Source: Martinezella tropici (GTDB lineage: Bacteria; Pseudomonadota; Alphaproteobacteria; Rhizobiales; Rhizobiaceae). From it: 64,000 nt of DNA. The stretch is taken from the NCBI GenBank assembly GCA_000799755.1, contig JUHI01000025.1, positions 1 through 64,000 on the forward strand, in the 5' to 3' direction. The translations under genes were made by a program, and so were the position numbers. The notes beneath the pieces were generated by a model. It ran no database searches, was not told the origin of the DNA, and worked only from the letters and a program-made list of their open reading frames with translations. Position 1 is the first letter of the stretch; the number at the start of each line of letters is the position of its first letter. Positions 35,834-44,455 of this stretch are shown piece by piece.

Positions 35834-35850
35834 CTTAAGCCAGGCTTAAG
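35834..35850. promoter_or_regulatory. Second CTTAAG-N5-CTTAAG box
   Basis: Half-sites at 35834-35839 and 35845-35850 lie in the 109-bp divergent region between the L,D-transpeptidase and the esterase genes. Sequence and spacing are identical in form to the dsbD box. The response regulator encoded at 31166-31828 is the obvious candidate to bind both. Confidence 0.7.
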
Positions 35851-35899
35851 GCGCTGATCGAACAGTGGCCGTGATCACCCGACGACCGGAGAAGACCGC

Positions 35900-36817
35900 A
35901 TGCGAATGCAAGACTTCAGAGATTTTTCAGCGGCAGCCAACCGACGGACCGCAATCCGTCTCGTCATCCTTCTGGCTTGCTTGCTGGGCGCTGTCTCGCA
36001 CAGCCTCGCAGCTATGTCGACGGCGCGACAGTGCGACCTGAAGACTTTTTCCGTCCCGTTGCCAGATCCGGTCTCCGGGCGAAAATATCAGCTGTTCGTC
36101 AGCCTTCCGGACAGCTTCGACTCAGCAAACCCGGCGCTTCACCCGCTGCTGCTGATGGCCGATGGGGCGCGCGCGTTCCCGCATCATATCTGCGACGTAC
36201 GAGACGCGGCCAAATCCGAGCAGAAGGACCTCATCGTGGTCGGCCTCGGCTATGCGGAAGGCGAGTCGCTCGAAGACAGTCGTCGCCGCGACTATACGCC
36301 TACGCCGCAGCCTTCGACGGGCCATGTTTACGGCGGATCTGCCGCCTATCAGGCTTACATCAGAGACGTCGTCATTCCGTTCGCGGAAGCGCACTACCAT
36401 ACCGACCCGGCCAGACGGATATTCTGGGGTCATTCCTACGGTGGCCTCCTGGCGACAACGATGCTTCTAAGTAACCCCGGAATGTTCCGGACTTACATCA
36501 TCGGCAGTCCATCGCTCTGGTATGACAAGCATGTGATCCTGGCGATCGAAAAGCAATTCGCCGCCGCGCATAAACGCCTTCCGGCGAACGTCTATCTCTA
36601 CGTCGGGGAAAACGAGGCGCGTCGGTATGACGCGACCCGTCATGGCTTCACACAGGACATGGTCCAAGATGCAAAGCACTTCGAGAGCCTCCTCACATCC
36701 CGGCATTACGAAGAACTGACGACGGAATTCAAGATCGTGCCCGGCCGGGACCACGTCGGCTCGGTCGGACCGGGAATCATGTGGGGCCTGCACCTGGCGC
36801 TTCAGCCGGGCAGTTGA
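35900..36817 (+). CDS. Secreted alpha/beta-hydrolase (Fes/IroE-like esterase)
   Basis: A 305-residue protein with a signal peptide (IRLVILLACLLGAVSHSLAA). The nucleophile motif is FWGHSYGGLLATTMLLSNPG and the likely catalytic His is in VPGRDHVGSVGP. YQLFVSLPDSFDSANPALHP and the general plan match the esterase family PF00756, which includes siderophore esterases. The substrate is unknown. It is divergent from the transpeptidase operon across a shared regulatory box. Its 3' end overlaps the end of the LysR pseudogene by 41 bases. Confidence 0.82.
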   Translation: MRMQDFRDFSAAANRRTAIRLVILLACLLGAVSHSLAAMSTARQCDLKTFSVPLPDPVSGRKYQLFVSLPDSFDSANPALHPLLLMADGARAFPHHICDVRDAAKSEQKDLIVVGLGYAEGESLEDSRRRDYTPTPQPSTGHVYGGSAAYQAYIRDVVIPFAEAHYHTDPARRIFWGHSYGGLLATTMLLSNPGMFRTYIIGSPSLWYDKHVILAIEKQFAAAHKRLPANVYLYVGENEARRYDATRHGFTQDMVQDAKHFESLLTSRHYEELTTEFKIVPGRDHVGSVGPGIMWGLHLALQPGS

Positions 36818-37726
36818 ACTCAACAGCTCGAATGCCGGTCAGCCAGGTATGGAAAGACATGACCTCGTGACGCCGCAGCGCCTTCTGCGGGGCGACGACA
36901 TAGTAGGCCCATTTCACCGGCCATCGGATGTCGGGAATGAGATGGACAAGTCGACCAAGCTCCAGCTCCTGGGCCACCAGGGCCTTGCGGACAAGCGCCA
37001 CACCGCGAGCCGCGACAGCCGCGTTGATCACGGCGGCAGTGGAGTTGATCTTAAGTCCACGCTCACCGGGCGTCTGGTTCGCACCAGCACGCGCCAGCCA
37101 TTCGCTCCAGGTCGGAAAGTCGCCACCGGATGCGGTGTACCGTCATGGATCAGTGTCTGCTCCGCGATCCAGCCGGCCGTTACTTCCCTGTCGGTCGGAA
37201 CCAGCTTGTTGTGGCAGACGGCGATAATTTCCTCACCCATAAGATAGGTAGACTTCACGCCTTTCCATGTGCCGAGGCCGCATCGGATTCCGATGTCCGC
37301 TTCCCCGTGCGCGAGATCGATAACTCTGTCGGAGACATCCAGCCTAACGTCGACGTTCGGACACTTCGAAGCGAACTCCTCCAGACGCGACATGAGCCAG
37401 TTGGCGACAAGCGCCTGCGATGCGGTCACGACGACCACCGACCGGGCCTTGCGGCCGCGCAGCTTCCGAAGACCGGATTCGAGGAGATCCAACCCTTGTG
37501 CGATGTCTTCGAGAGCTTCCTGTGCCTCTTCCACCGGCGTCAGTCGTTCGGCCCCGGAACGACGCCTCTTAAACAGAGGGTAGCCGACCCAGTCCTCGAG
37601 CGATCGCACGAGTTGGCCGATGGCGGGAGGCGTCACATCAAGCTCCCTGGCTGCGCCCACGAAGCTTCCATGTCTGGCCGACGCTTCCAATGCCTGCAGC
37701 GACTTTAGTCTTGTCAGGTTTCTCAT
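36777..37726 (-). pseudogene. LysR-family regulator with a frameshift
   Basis: The N-terminal part reads LTRLKSLQALEASARHGSFV and ELDVTPPAIGQLVRSLEDWV, a GcvA-like LysR helix-turn-helix. The frame is correct to QTLIHDG near 37140. Then it shifts, and the proper sequence continues in another frame as DFPTWSEWLARAGANQ, GLKINSTAAVINAAVAARGV and KWAYYVVAPQKALRRHE to 36777. One base seems to be missing in the run around 37137-37145. The unshifted frame ends early at 37028 without the last effector-domain strands. It is a pseudogene unless the base is a sequencing error. It faces the SDR operon, its likely target. Confidence 0.8.
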
Positions 37727-37763
37727 ATCGATCACAACAAAGATTTTCTTTCTTCTCGATATG
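37724..37763. promoter_or_regulatory. Inverted repeat between the LysR gene and the SDR operon
   Basis: CATATCGA at 37724-37731 and TCGATATG at 37756-37763 form a perfect 8-bp inverted repeat with 24 bases between the arms. The left arm includes the LysR start codon. Position and symmetry suit a LysR-type regulatory site controlling the divergent SDR operon. Confidence 0.5.
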
Positions 37764-37830
37764 GCGTCTTTTCCTCGTGAATGCAAACGCCGAGGTCTAG
37801 GTTCGGACGACTGAACACGAGGAAAGACAA

Positions 37831-38577
37831 ATGGTTCTTGAAGGAAAGACCGCGCTGATTACCGGCGGATCGAGCGGGATTGGCCTCGCCGCAGCGCGCG
37901 CGCTGCTTGACAGCGGCGCACGCGTCGCAATCACCGGACGCTCGACCGAGAGGCTTGAGAAAGCTGCTGTCGAACTTGGCGGCGACGTACTTCCGATCGA
38001 CGCAGACGTGACGTCGCTGACCGACCTCGCCAACATGAGAACGAAGCTCGAAAGCGCCTTCGGCTCGCTCGACATCGTATTCGCAAACGCGGGCGTCGCG
38101 ATGGGCACGCCACTGGCGACGACCGACGAAGCGACGTACCACAAGATCATGGATGCGAACGTGAAGGGCGTATTCTTCACGGTGCAGGCGGTGCTTCCGC
38201 TGTTGCAAGACGGCGCGTCGATCATTTTGAACACCTCGTGGCTTAACCAGATCGGAGCGCCCGGTCGTGCCATCCTGTCCGCGTCGAAGGCGGCAGTTCG
38301 CTCCTTTGCCAGGACCATGTCGGCGGAGCTTCTCGAACGGCGGATCAGGGTGAATGCCGTGAGCCCCGGATCGATCGAGACGCCCATCCACCAGGGAAGG
38401 GGTCAGACCGAAGAGGAGTTCCGCGCCTATGCCGAACGGGTCGGCGCGCAGGTACCTGTAGGTCGCATGGGTCGCCCGGAAGAGATTGCAGACGCTGTCC
38501 TCTTTCTGGCAAGCGCTGCGTCGAGCTACATGCTGGGGGCCGAGATGGTGATCGACGGCGGTAGGTCGGAGCTATGA
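37831..38577 (+). CDS. SDR-family oxidoreductase with Leu in place of the catalytic Tyr
   Basis: A 248-residue short-chain dehydrogenase. The cofactor motif is TALITGGSSGIGLAAARALL, the NAG motif FANAGVAMGTPL is intact, and the Ser lies in IILNTSWLNQIGAPG. Thirteen residues after this Ser, where the YxxxK Tyr belongs, the sequence is AILSASKAAVRSF, so Leu replaces Tyr while Lys is kept. Some SDR branches are known to vary here; activity as a normal dehydrogenase is questionable. It is the first gene of an operon with a cupin, an amine oxidase and an MFS transporter. Confidence 0.88.
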   Translation: MVLEGKTALITGGSSGIGLAAARALLDSGARVAITGRSTERLEKAAVELGGDVLPIDADVTSLTDLANMRTKLESAFGSLDIVFANAGVAMGTPLATTDEATYHKIMDANVKGVFFTVQAVLPLLQDGASIILNTSWLNQIGAPGRAILSASKAAVRSFARTMSAELLERRIRVNAVSPGSIETPIHQGRGQTEEEFRAYAERVGAQVPVGRMGRPEEIADAVLFLASAASSYMLGAEMVIDGGRSEL

Positions 38578-38578
38578 T

Positions 38579-39283
38579 ATGTTGATCAACGAAGACCTCA
38601 ATCGGCGCGTCCTCGTCAAAGCCGCCAAGCTCGACTGGGTTGCGAGCCCCGCCAATGGCGTGGACCGTCGAATGCTCTTCAGGATCGGCGAAGAGAAGGC
38701 CCGCGCGACGTCCATCGTCCGCTACGCCCCGAAAAGCAGCTTCGCCCATCACCAGCATTTGGGCGGCGAGGAGTTCCTCGTGCTGGATGGCGTCTTCCAG
38801 GACGAGAGCGGCGACTTCCCTGTCGGCACATATGTGCGCAATCCGCCGGGAACTGGACACGCCCCGAGAAGCGACCGTGGCTGCACCATTCTGGTGAAGC
38901 TCTGGCAATTCAAGGCCGACGACCGCGAGCATGTCGTGCGCCGTCCCGGTGAAGGCAAATCTGCCACCGCTCGCCCCGGCGTTGTTTCCGCGATGGTCCT
39001 CTTTGAAGGATCGGGAGAGCGCGTCGTGTTGGAGGAATGGCAAGCGGATGCAGAAGTCGAACTGCCCAATCCGGAAGGACTTGAGCTGCTGGTCGTCGAT
39101 GGTGCTTTCACCGAAAGCGGCGACACGCTCGACCGGTGGAGTTGGCTACGACTACCGGCGGGACAGGCCGTGAAGGCAAAGGTCGGCCAGAATGGAGCGC
39201 GCGTCTGGTACAAAACTGCGCCGCTGATGCACGACGACGTCTGCGCGTTCGATGAGCCTGCAAAGGAGGCGCAACGATTATGA
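38579..39283 (+). CDS. ChrR-like double-cupin protein
   Basis: A 234-residue protein with two cupin repeats. The first has the metal-binding-type motif SFAHHQHLGGEEFLVLDGVF followed by GTYVRNPPGTGHAPRSDRGC. The second (VELPNPEGLELLVVDGAF, then WSWLRLPAGQAVKAKVG) lacks the His ligands. The first repeat resembles the cupin of ChrR anti-sigma factors, but the Zn-binding ASD domain is absent. It begins one base after the SDR stop. A role as an oxygenase, sensor or isomerase in the pathway is possible. Confidence 0.75.
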   Translation: MLINEDLNRRVLVKAAKLDWVASPANGVDRRMLFRIGEEKARATSIVRYAPKSSFAHHQHLGGEEFLVLDGVFQDESGDFPVGTYVRNPPGTGHAPRSDRGCTILVKLWQFKADDREHVVRRPGEGKSATARPGVVSAMVLFEGSGERVVLEEWQADAEVELPNPEGLELLVVDGAFTESGDTLDRWSWLRLPAGQAVKAKVGQNGARVWYKTAPLMHDDVCAFDEPAKEAQRL

Positions 39284-40383
39284 ATTCATGCAAGGTCGCA
39301 GTGATAGGTGCTGGGCTCGCTGGCCTTTACACTGCGCAGGCGCTGCACGCGTCCGGCGTGGACCTCCTCCTTGTCGAGGCGCGCGATCGGGTCGGCGGAC
39401 GGATACTGACCGCCGGCAATGACGGAGCCCCATCCGCAGACGGGTTCGATCTCGGACCGTCCTGGTTCTGGCCCGCGATGCAGCCTGCAATGGCCGATCT
39501 CGTTGCCGAGCTCGGACTAGATTCGTTCCTCCAGCACAGCACCGGCGACGTGGTGTTCGAACGAATGTCACGCGAAGAACCGCAACGGTTCTCTCCCGCC
39601 GACGAGAACCAGCAGTCCATGAGGGTCTCCGGTGGAACGGGAGCCGTGGTGCAAGCCCTTGCAAGCCGCCTGCCTGACAGTCGGATCAGGCTCGGCACGA
39701 AGGTGGCGGCGATAGCGCTGAAGGATGACGCTGTCGAGCTTTCTCTGCAAGGCTTCGACGGCAGCACAGAACTTCTCCGCGCAGAGTACGTGGTTGCAGC
39801 TCTTCCCCCCAGACTGCTCGATGCGACAGTCGTCTTCTCCCCGGCACAGGATCCGGTGATTGCCGCAAGGTGGCGTAATACCTCGACTTGGATGGCTCCC
39901 CACGCGAAGTTCTTCGCGATCTATGACGAGGCCTTCTGGCGTAAGGAGGGGCTTTCAGGAACAGCACAGAGCATGGTCGGTCCGATGGTCGAGATCCACG
40001 ATGCGACGACGAATTCGGGCAAGGCTGCCGTCTTCGGCTTCCTCGGCGTCGGCGCCGACCAGCGGGCGTCCGTCGGCGACGAGACGCTGAAGCAGGCCTG
40101 TGTCGAGCAGCTTGCAAGGTTATTTGGGCCACGAGCGCTTACCCCGCGCGCGACCATCCTCAAGGACTGGGCCGCAGACCCGTTCACCGCGACGATTGCC
40201 GACCGGACCGGCGGGGATCATCCCGTGCCGGGAAATCCTCACTGGGTGACCGGTACATGGGAAGGCCGCCTCATTATGGCAGGAAGCGAGACCAGTCCTG
40301 CCGAACCCGGATATCTCGCGGGCGCTATTGTCGCCGCCAAGCAGGCAGTTGCCGATATCCTCTTCAGAGTTGAATTGAAATGA
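39280..40383 (+). CDS. FAD-dependent amine oxidase
   Basis: A 367-residue flavoprotein starting in an ATGA overlap with the cupin gene. The dinucleotide motif is VAVIGAGLAGLYTAQALHAS, followed by LLVEARDRVGGRI. The C-terminal FAD-contact segment is WEGRLIMAGSETSPAEPGYL. It belongs to the amino-oxidase family (PF01593). It is shorter than monoamine oxidases, as many bacterial members are. The substrate is unknown; operon mates suggest oxidation of an imported compound. Confidence 0.85.
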   Translation: MNSCKVAVIGAGLAGLYTAQALHASGVDLLLVEARDRVGGRILTAGNDGAPSADGFDLGPSWFWPAMQPAMADLVAELGLDSFLQHSTGDVVFERMSREEPQRFSPADENQQSMRVSGGTGAVVQALASRLPDSRIRLGTKVAAIALKDDAVELSLQGFDGSTELLRAEYVVAALPPRLLDATVVFSPAQDPVIAARWRNTSTWMAPHAKFFAIYDEAFWRKEGLSGTAQSMVGPMVEIHDATTNSGKAAVFGFLGVGADQRASVGDETLKQACVEQLARLFGPRALTPRATILKDWAADPFTATIADRTGGDHPVPGNPHWVTGTWEGRLIMAGSETSPAEPGYLAGAIVAAKQAVADILFRVELK

Positions 40384-41579
40384 ACACAGCACAGAACGCT
40401 CCCCTTGATCAAAGTCTCGGCAAGCGTAACGCATGGATCCTGACCGTCGCCCAGGCCTTCGGCGGGGCGAACGCACCGATCGTCATCTCACTTGGGGGTC
40501 TTGTCGGCCAGCACCTTTCGCCCGATCCCGACCTGATCACGCTTCCCGTCAGTCTTCTCAATCTTGGCCTCGCGCTTGGAACCCTGCCGGCCGCCTATGT
40601 GATGCGGCGGCTCGGCCGCCGCAACGGCTATCTGATTGGGACGACGATCGGAATGATCTCCGGGCTAGTCGCGGCGATAGGCATCATCCTCTCGAGCTTC
40701 GTCGTCTTCTGCCTCGGAACCTGCATGGCGGGCCTTTATTCGTCCTATGTCCAGAGTTACAGGTTCGCAGCCGCCGACAACGCTCCGGGTTCGGAGGCGC
40801 AAAAGGCAATCGCCCGTGTCATGGTCGGCGGCCTGGTCGCAGCCGTTATCGGTCCGCAGCTTGTCATCTGGACCCGGGACGCGGTTCCGGGCACGGCGTT
40901 CGCCGGGAGCTTCATCAGCCAGGGTCTGCTCGCCGCGCTGGCTTTCCCCGTCCTTTGGAATCTTCGCGCGTTCTCCGTGACGAAGGCGCAGGGAACAGCC
41001 GCTGCTGCCGAGCGGCCGCTGATGCAAATCCTCACATCGCCCCGCTATCTGCTGGCGATCGCCACGGGTGTCGTCTCCTACGGCCTGATGACCTTCGTCA
41101 TGACGGCGTCGCCCGTCGCTATGGTCGGACACGGACATTCCATCGACCAGGCCGCGCTCGGCATACAGTGGCACATCCTCGCCATGTACGGGCCGTCCTT
41201 CATAACGGGCCGCCTGATGGTCCGGTTCGGCAAAGAAAGGGTCGCCGCAGTCGGGCTGCTCCTCATAGCCTCGGCCGCCGCGGTCGCGCTGTCCGGCTTC
41301 GACATCGGCCATTTCTGGGTGGCGCTTGTCCTACTGGGGATCGGCTGGAACTTCGGCTTCATCGGGGCGACATCGATGGTCGGCGACTGCCATACGACCG
41401 CCGAGCGGAGCAAGGTTCAGGGCGCGAACGACTTTCTCGTCTTTGGGACAGTGGCATGTGCCTCGTTCTTCTCCGGATCGCTGCTCCACAGCTCTGGATG
41501 GGAAACGATCAACTGGATCGTGCTGCCGGCCTGCGCGCTGGTCCTCGTTCCATTGGTCTGGCGAACGTATTGGCCCTGA
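40380..41579 (+). CDS. MFS transporter
   Basis: A 399-residue membrane protein with about 12 helices, starting in an ATGA overlap. AYVMRRLGRRNGYLIGTTIG is the loop 2-3 signature of the major facilitator superfamily. The second half includes ITGRLMVRFGKERVAAVGLL. It is probably an importer or exporter for the substrate of the SDR, cupin and amine oxidase enzymes. It is the last complete gene of the operon. Confidence 0.88.
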   Translation: MNTAQNAPLDQSLGKRNAWILTVAQAFGGANAPIVISLGGLVGQHLSPDPDLITLPVSLLNLGLALGTLPAAYVMRRLGRRNGYLIGTTIGMISGLVAAIGIILSSFVVFCLGTCMAGLYSSYVQSYRFAAADNAPGSEAQKAIARVMVGGLVAAVIGPQLVIWTRDAVPGTAFAGSFISQGLLAALAFPVLWNLRAFSVTKAQGTAAAAERPLMQILTSPRYLLAIATGVVSYGLMTFVMTASPVAMVGHGHSIDQAALGIQWHILAMYGPSFITGRLMVRFGKERVAAVGLLLIASAAAVALSGFDIGHFWVALVLLGIGWNFGFIGATSMVGDCHTTAERSKVQGANDFLVFGTVACASFFSGSLLHSSGWETINWIVLPACALVLVPLVWRTYWP

Positions 41580-41596
41580 TTTCGAGAGGATAATTA

Positions 41597-41719
41597 ATGG
41601 GTGACAACTTTCTCCTGACCGCATCCCTCTCAGATTCCGCTCCCGGTCTCCACATCAACGCTCCTTCGACGTCGCTCCTTGCAGGCGTCGCCTTACGATC
41701 TGAGAGAATGCATCTATAA
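41597..41719 (+). pseudogene. Truncated fifth gene of the SDR operon
   Basis: An ATG with a strong GAGAGGA site 6 bases upstream opens a 40-codon frame (MGDNFLLTASLSDSAPGLHI) 17 bases after the MFS gene. It soon runs into the antisense of phnE and stops at 41717-41719. The start looks real and the body foreign, so this is probably the 5' end of a gene cut by the junction to the phn locus, near 41640-41670. Its identity is unknown. Confidence 0.5.
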
Positions 41720-42536
41720 GGACGACGGTAGCAAAGATAAGCAGCAGGATGAAAGCCACCTGATCCCAGGCCAGTATCTTGATGCGGCGCGATATTTCGA
41801 GCCCGATGCCGCCCGCGCCGACGATGCCGATAACGGTCGCCGACCGAGTGTTGGACTCAAAGAAATACAGCGCCTGGGAAACGAAGAGCGGCAGCACCTG
41901 CGGCAGGATTGCGAAGCGGCCGATCAGGAGGGCGGAAGCGCCCGTAGCCTTCACGCCCTCGATCTCCTGTTTGCGCGCGGTTTCTATGGCTTCGGCATAG
42001 AGCTTGGCCAGAGAGCCGATATCCGACAACGCAATCGCCAGAACGCCGACCATCGGGCCCATGCCGAACGCACGCACGAGAATGACGGCCCAGATCAACT
42101 GGTCTATTCCGCGCAGGCAGTCGAACAGCCGACGGAACCCGAAACGCAATGGTGCCAGGAACACGACGTTGCGCGCTCCGAAGAATGACAGGGGAACGGC
42201 GATGAGCGCCGCTGCCAATGTGCCGAGAAAGGCTATGGCTACTGTCTGCAGCATGGCGGCAAACAGGGCTGCAAACGGCCATGTCGAAACATCATGCCAC
42301 CGAAACATCTGCGAGAGGATCAGCAGCAGTCCGTTTTCCGAGACCAGCCCGCCATAGAGGCGCCCGGGCGTAAAGCCATAATGCGCAAAGAGCAGAGCGA
42401 CCGCCAGGCAGAGCAGCAACGCGAAGCCGGCTCTCAAAAGACGCCTTGCTGATTTGTCAGCAAATGCACCGGGGCAAAGCCGCGCTGCCGCATCGATTTC
42501 CGCGGCTCCTATCGTCTGTCGACGAGATTGGCTCAT
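41655..42536 (-). CDS. phnE: Phosphonate-type ABC permease (second PhnE)
   Basis: A 293-residue permease starting in an ATGA overlap with the other phnE. Six or so membrane helices are visible. The binding-protein-dependent permease motif EGVKATGASALLIGRFAILP (EAA loop) and ATVIGIVGAGGIGLEISRRI are characteristic of PhnE. It pairs with the upstream PhnE as a heterodimer. The stop lies close to a rearrangement junction, but the C-terminus seems complete. Confidence 0.92.
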   Translation of the reverse strand: MSQSRRQTIGAAEIDAAARLCPGAFADKSARRLLRAGFALLLCLAVALLFAHYGFTPGRLYGGLVSENGLLLILSQMFRWHDVSTWPFAALFAAMLQTVAIAFLGTLAAALIAVPLSFFGARNVVFLAPLRFGFRRLFDCLRGIDQLIWAVILVRAFGMGPMVGVLAIALSDIGSLAKLYAEAIETARKQEIEGVKATGASALLIGRFAILPQVLPLFVSQALYFFESNTRSATVIGIVGAGGIGLEISRRIKILAWDQVAFILLLIFATVVLIDAFSQIVRRRLQGATSKER

Positions 42537-43447
42537 CCCCTGCTCCCTTCGAGGATCGCGTGGCGCAGCCGCTCGGAAAGCAGATCCGCGACGAAGACGA
42601 CGCCGACGATCATGATCACCATGGCGCTCAGTTCCTGATAGTAATTGAAGCTGACGACGTAATAGAGTTCCTGGCCGATACCGCCCGCCCCTACCAGTCC
42701 GATAATGGAGGCGGAGCGTATGTTGATCTCCAGGCGCATCACCGTGTAGGAGAGCAGCGTCGGCAGCACCTGCGGCAGCACAGCGAAACGCACCTTCCAG
42801 AGCCAGTTCGCGCCCGCGGCTTCCAATCCCTCCAGCGGGCGTGGATCGACCGCCTCGTTTGCCTCGGAAAACAGCTTGCCGAGCGAGCCTGTCGTGTGGA
42901 CGGCGATCGCAAGAATGCCGGCAAGCGGCCCGACACCATAAGCCCAGACGAAGCAGAGCGCGAAGACGATGTCCGGTACGCTGCGGCACAGGTCGAGAAA
43001 CCGGCGGGTCAAATGAAAGATTGGCAACGGCGCAAGATTTCGCGCTGCGCCGAAGCAAAGCAGAAAGGCCGCGCCCGCGCCGAGCGCGGTGCCGATCAGC
43101 GCTATCGCCGCCGTATCCAGAAGCAGCCGCGCATAGTCGCCCGCCCGGTAAAACCAATAGGCGAAGGAGCCCTTGGTCTCGCTGTCGTCAAGCAATCTGG
43201 CAACCGTCAGATCGGGCAAGGTCCGCTGAACATAATCCCCGATGTGCGGCATACCCGCCAGAAGCCTCGCCAGAGAGAATTCGGTCTCGTGGCCTGCCAG
43301 CAGCACCATCAATAACAGTAGCGCCCAGCCGAGACCGCCATACAGGCGCCGGCGCGAAAGGAGCGCACGATATTCAGCCTCGATGCGGGTGACCGCATCG
43401 AGACCGTTGGCGCCGTTGCGGGCTGTTTGCATCTCAATCATAACCAT
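42533..43447 (-). CDS. phnE: Phosphonate-type ABC permease (first PhnE)
   Basis: A 304-residue permease; the ATG at 43447 has AGGG upstream, and ATGs at 43441 and 43432 are alternatives. EGLEAAGANWLWKVRFAVLP is the EAA loop and SIIGLVGAGGIGQELYYVVS the conserved C-terminal segment. It forms the channel with the second PhnE and the ATPase PhnC. Two PhnE genes in one cluster are common in rhizobia. Confidence 0.92.
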   Translation of the reverse strand: MVMIEMQTARNGANGLDAVTRIEAEYRALLSRRRLYGGLGWALLLLMVLLAGHETEFSLARLLAGMPHIGDYVQRTLPDLTVARLLDDSETKGSFAYWFYRAGDYARLLLDTAAIALIGTALGAGAAFLLCFGAARNLAPLPIFHLTRRFLDLCRSVPDIVFALCFVWAYGVGPLAGILAIAVHTTGSLGKLFSEANEAVDPRPLEGLEAAGANWLWKVRFAVLPQVLPTLLSYTVMRLEINIRSASIIGLVGAGGIGQELYYVVSFNYYQELSAMVIMIVGVVFVADLLSERLRHAILEGSRG

Positions 43448-43467
43448 CGAAACAGCGCCCTGCAGAC

Positions 43468-44406
43468 TTACGATTTACGACGAGCCTGCATCTGCGCTTC
43501 GCGCATCTTGACGATGCCTTCGAAGAAATCGCGACCGACACGCTTGTAACCGAGGCCGTCACCCTCCTGGACTGCGACGTAGATATCGTGATGCTCCTTC
43601 GGCAGCGCCATCAGGAAATCGGTGAAGTCCTTGCGGAAGGCTTCCGGCAGCGCGGAACGAACCGTCCAAGGGCTGTTCGGGATCAGGCCGGACTGCCAGA
43701 GAATACGGATCTGTTTCATGTCGAGCAGGCCCTTGCCGACCATGCTGTGGAATACGCCCGTGGTAAAGCCTTGGGCAATGTCTCCCTGCTGCGAGCTCCA
43801 GCCGACGCCTGCGTCATACTGGCCCTTGAGCACGGCGATGACGCTCTGCTCGTGGCCGCCGCTGAAGCCCGTCGAGCCGAAGAAGCTGGCGGGATCGTAG
43901 CCTTGGTCCTTGAGGTCGAAATTCGGGATCAGATAGCCGGAGGTCGAGTTCGGGTCGCCGAAGGCCAACGATTTTCCCTTGAGATCCGCGAGCTTCTGAT
44001 AGGGCGAATCCGCCTTGACGTAGAGCACCGAGTAATAGCCGGGCGTACCGTCCTTTTCGATGGAAACAGCCATCGGCTCGACGCATTTGCAGTCCAGCCA
44101 GAGGCCGGCATAACTCGAAGCGCCGAGCAGCGAGATATCCACCTGGCCCGCGGCCATGGCATTCATGATGCCGGCATAGTCGGAAGAAGGATAGAGTTTG
44201 ACCGGAACGTTGAAGGTCTTCTCAAGCAGGGACTTGAAGCCGTTATATTCGGCCAGTCCGCCACCAGAATTTTCCGAACCGAGAATGCCGATGCGGATTT
44301 CCGGAACGTCCGCCTTCCAGCTGGGATCGGCTGCAAATGCGGCAGAAGCCAGTCCGGCCAGGCCGATAAGTCCTGCCGCGGCGATGCGTAGGGCGCGCGA
44401 AATCAT
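43468..44406 (-). CDS. phnD: Phosphonate-type binding protein PhnD
   Basis: A 312-residue precursor; the ATG at 44406 has AGGAG at good distance, and a signal peptide follows (AAAGLIGLAGLASAAFAADP). The body has the PhnD signature: IRIGILGSENSGGG, VDISLLGASSYAGLW and FGDPNSTSGYLIPNFDLKDQ. It binds a phosphonate, phosphite or related oxyanion in the periplasm. The exact ligand cannot be read. Confidence 0.92.
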   Translation of the reverse strand: MISRALRIAAAGLIGLAGLASAAFAADPSWKADVPEIRIGILGSENSGGGLAEYNGFKSLLEKTFNVPVKLYPSSDYAGIMNAMAAGQVDISLLGASSYAGLWLDCKCVEPMAVSIEKDGTPGYYSVLYVKADSPYQKLADLKGKSLAFGDPNSTSGYLIPNFDLKDQGYDPASFFGSTGFSGGHEQSVIAVLKGQYDAGVGWSSQQGDIAQGFTTGVFHSMVGKGLLDMKQIRILWQSGLIPNSPWTVRSALPEAFRKDFTDFLMALPKEHHDIYVAVQEGDGLGYKRVGRDFFEGIVKMREAQMQARRKS

Positions 44407-44455
44407 TACAGTAACTCCTGTGTCGATGAACAGCGATGTTTTCAAAAATGGAGCG

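Noticed and set aside
40433..41593. Arg-rich 386-codon frame inside the MFS gene
   Set aside because: It is a typical +2 shadow of a G+C-rich membrane-protein gene, with no start context.
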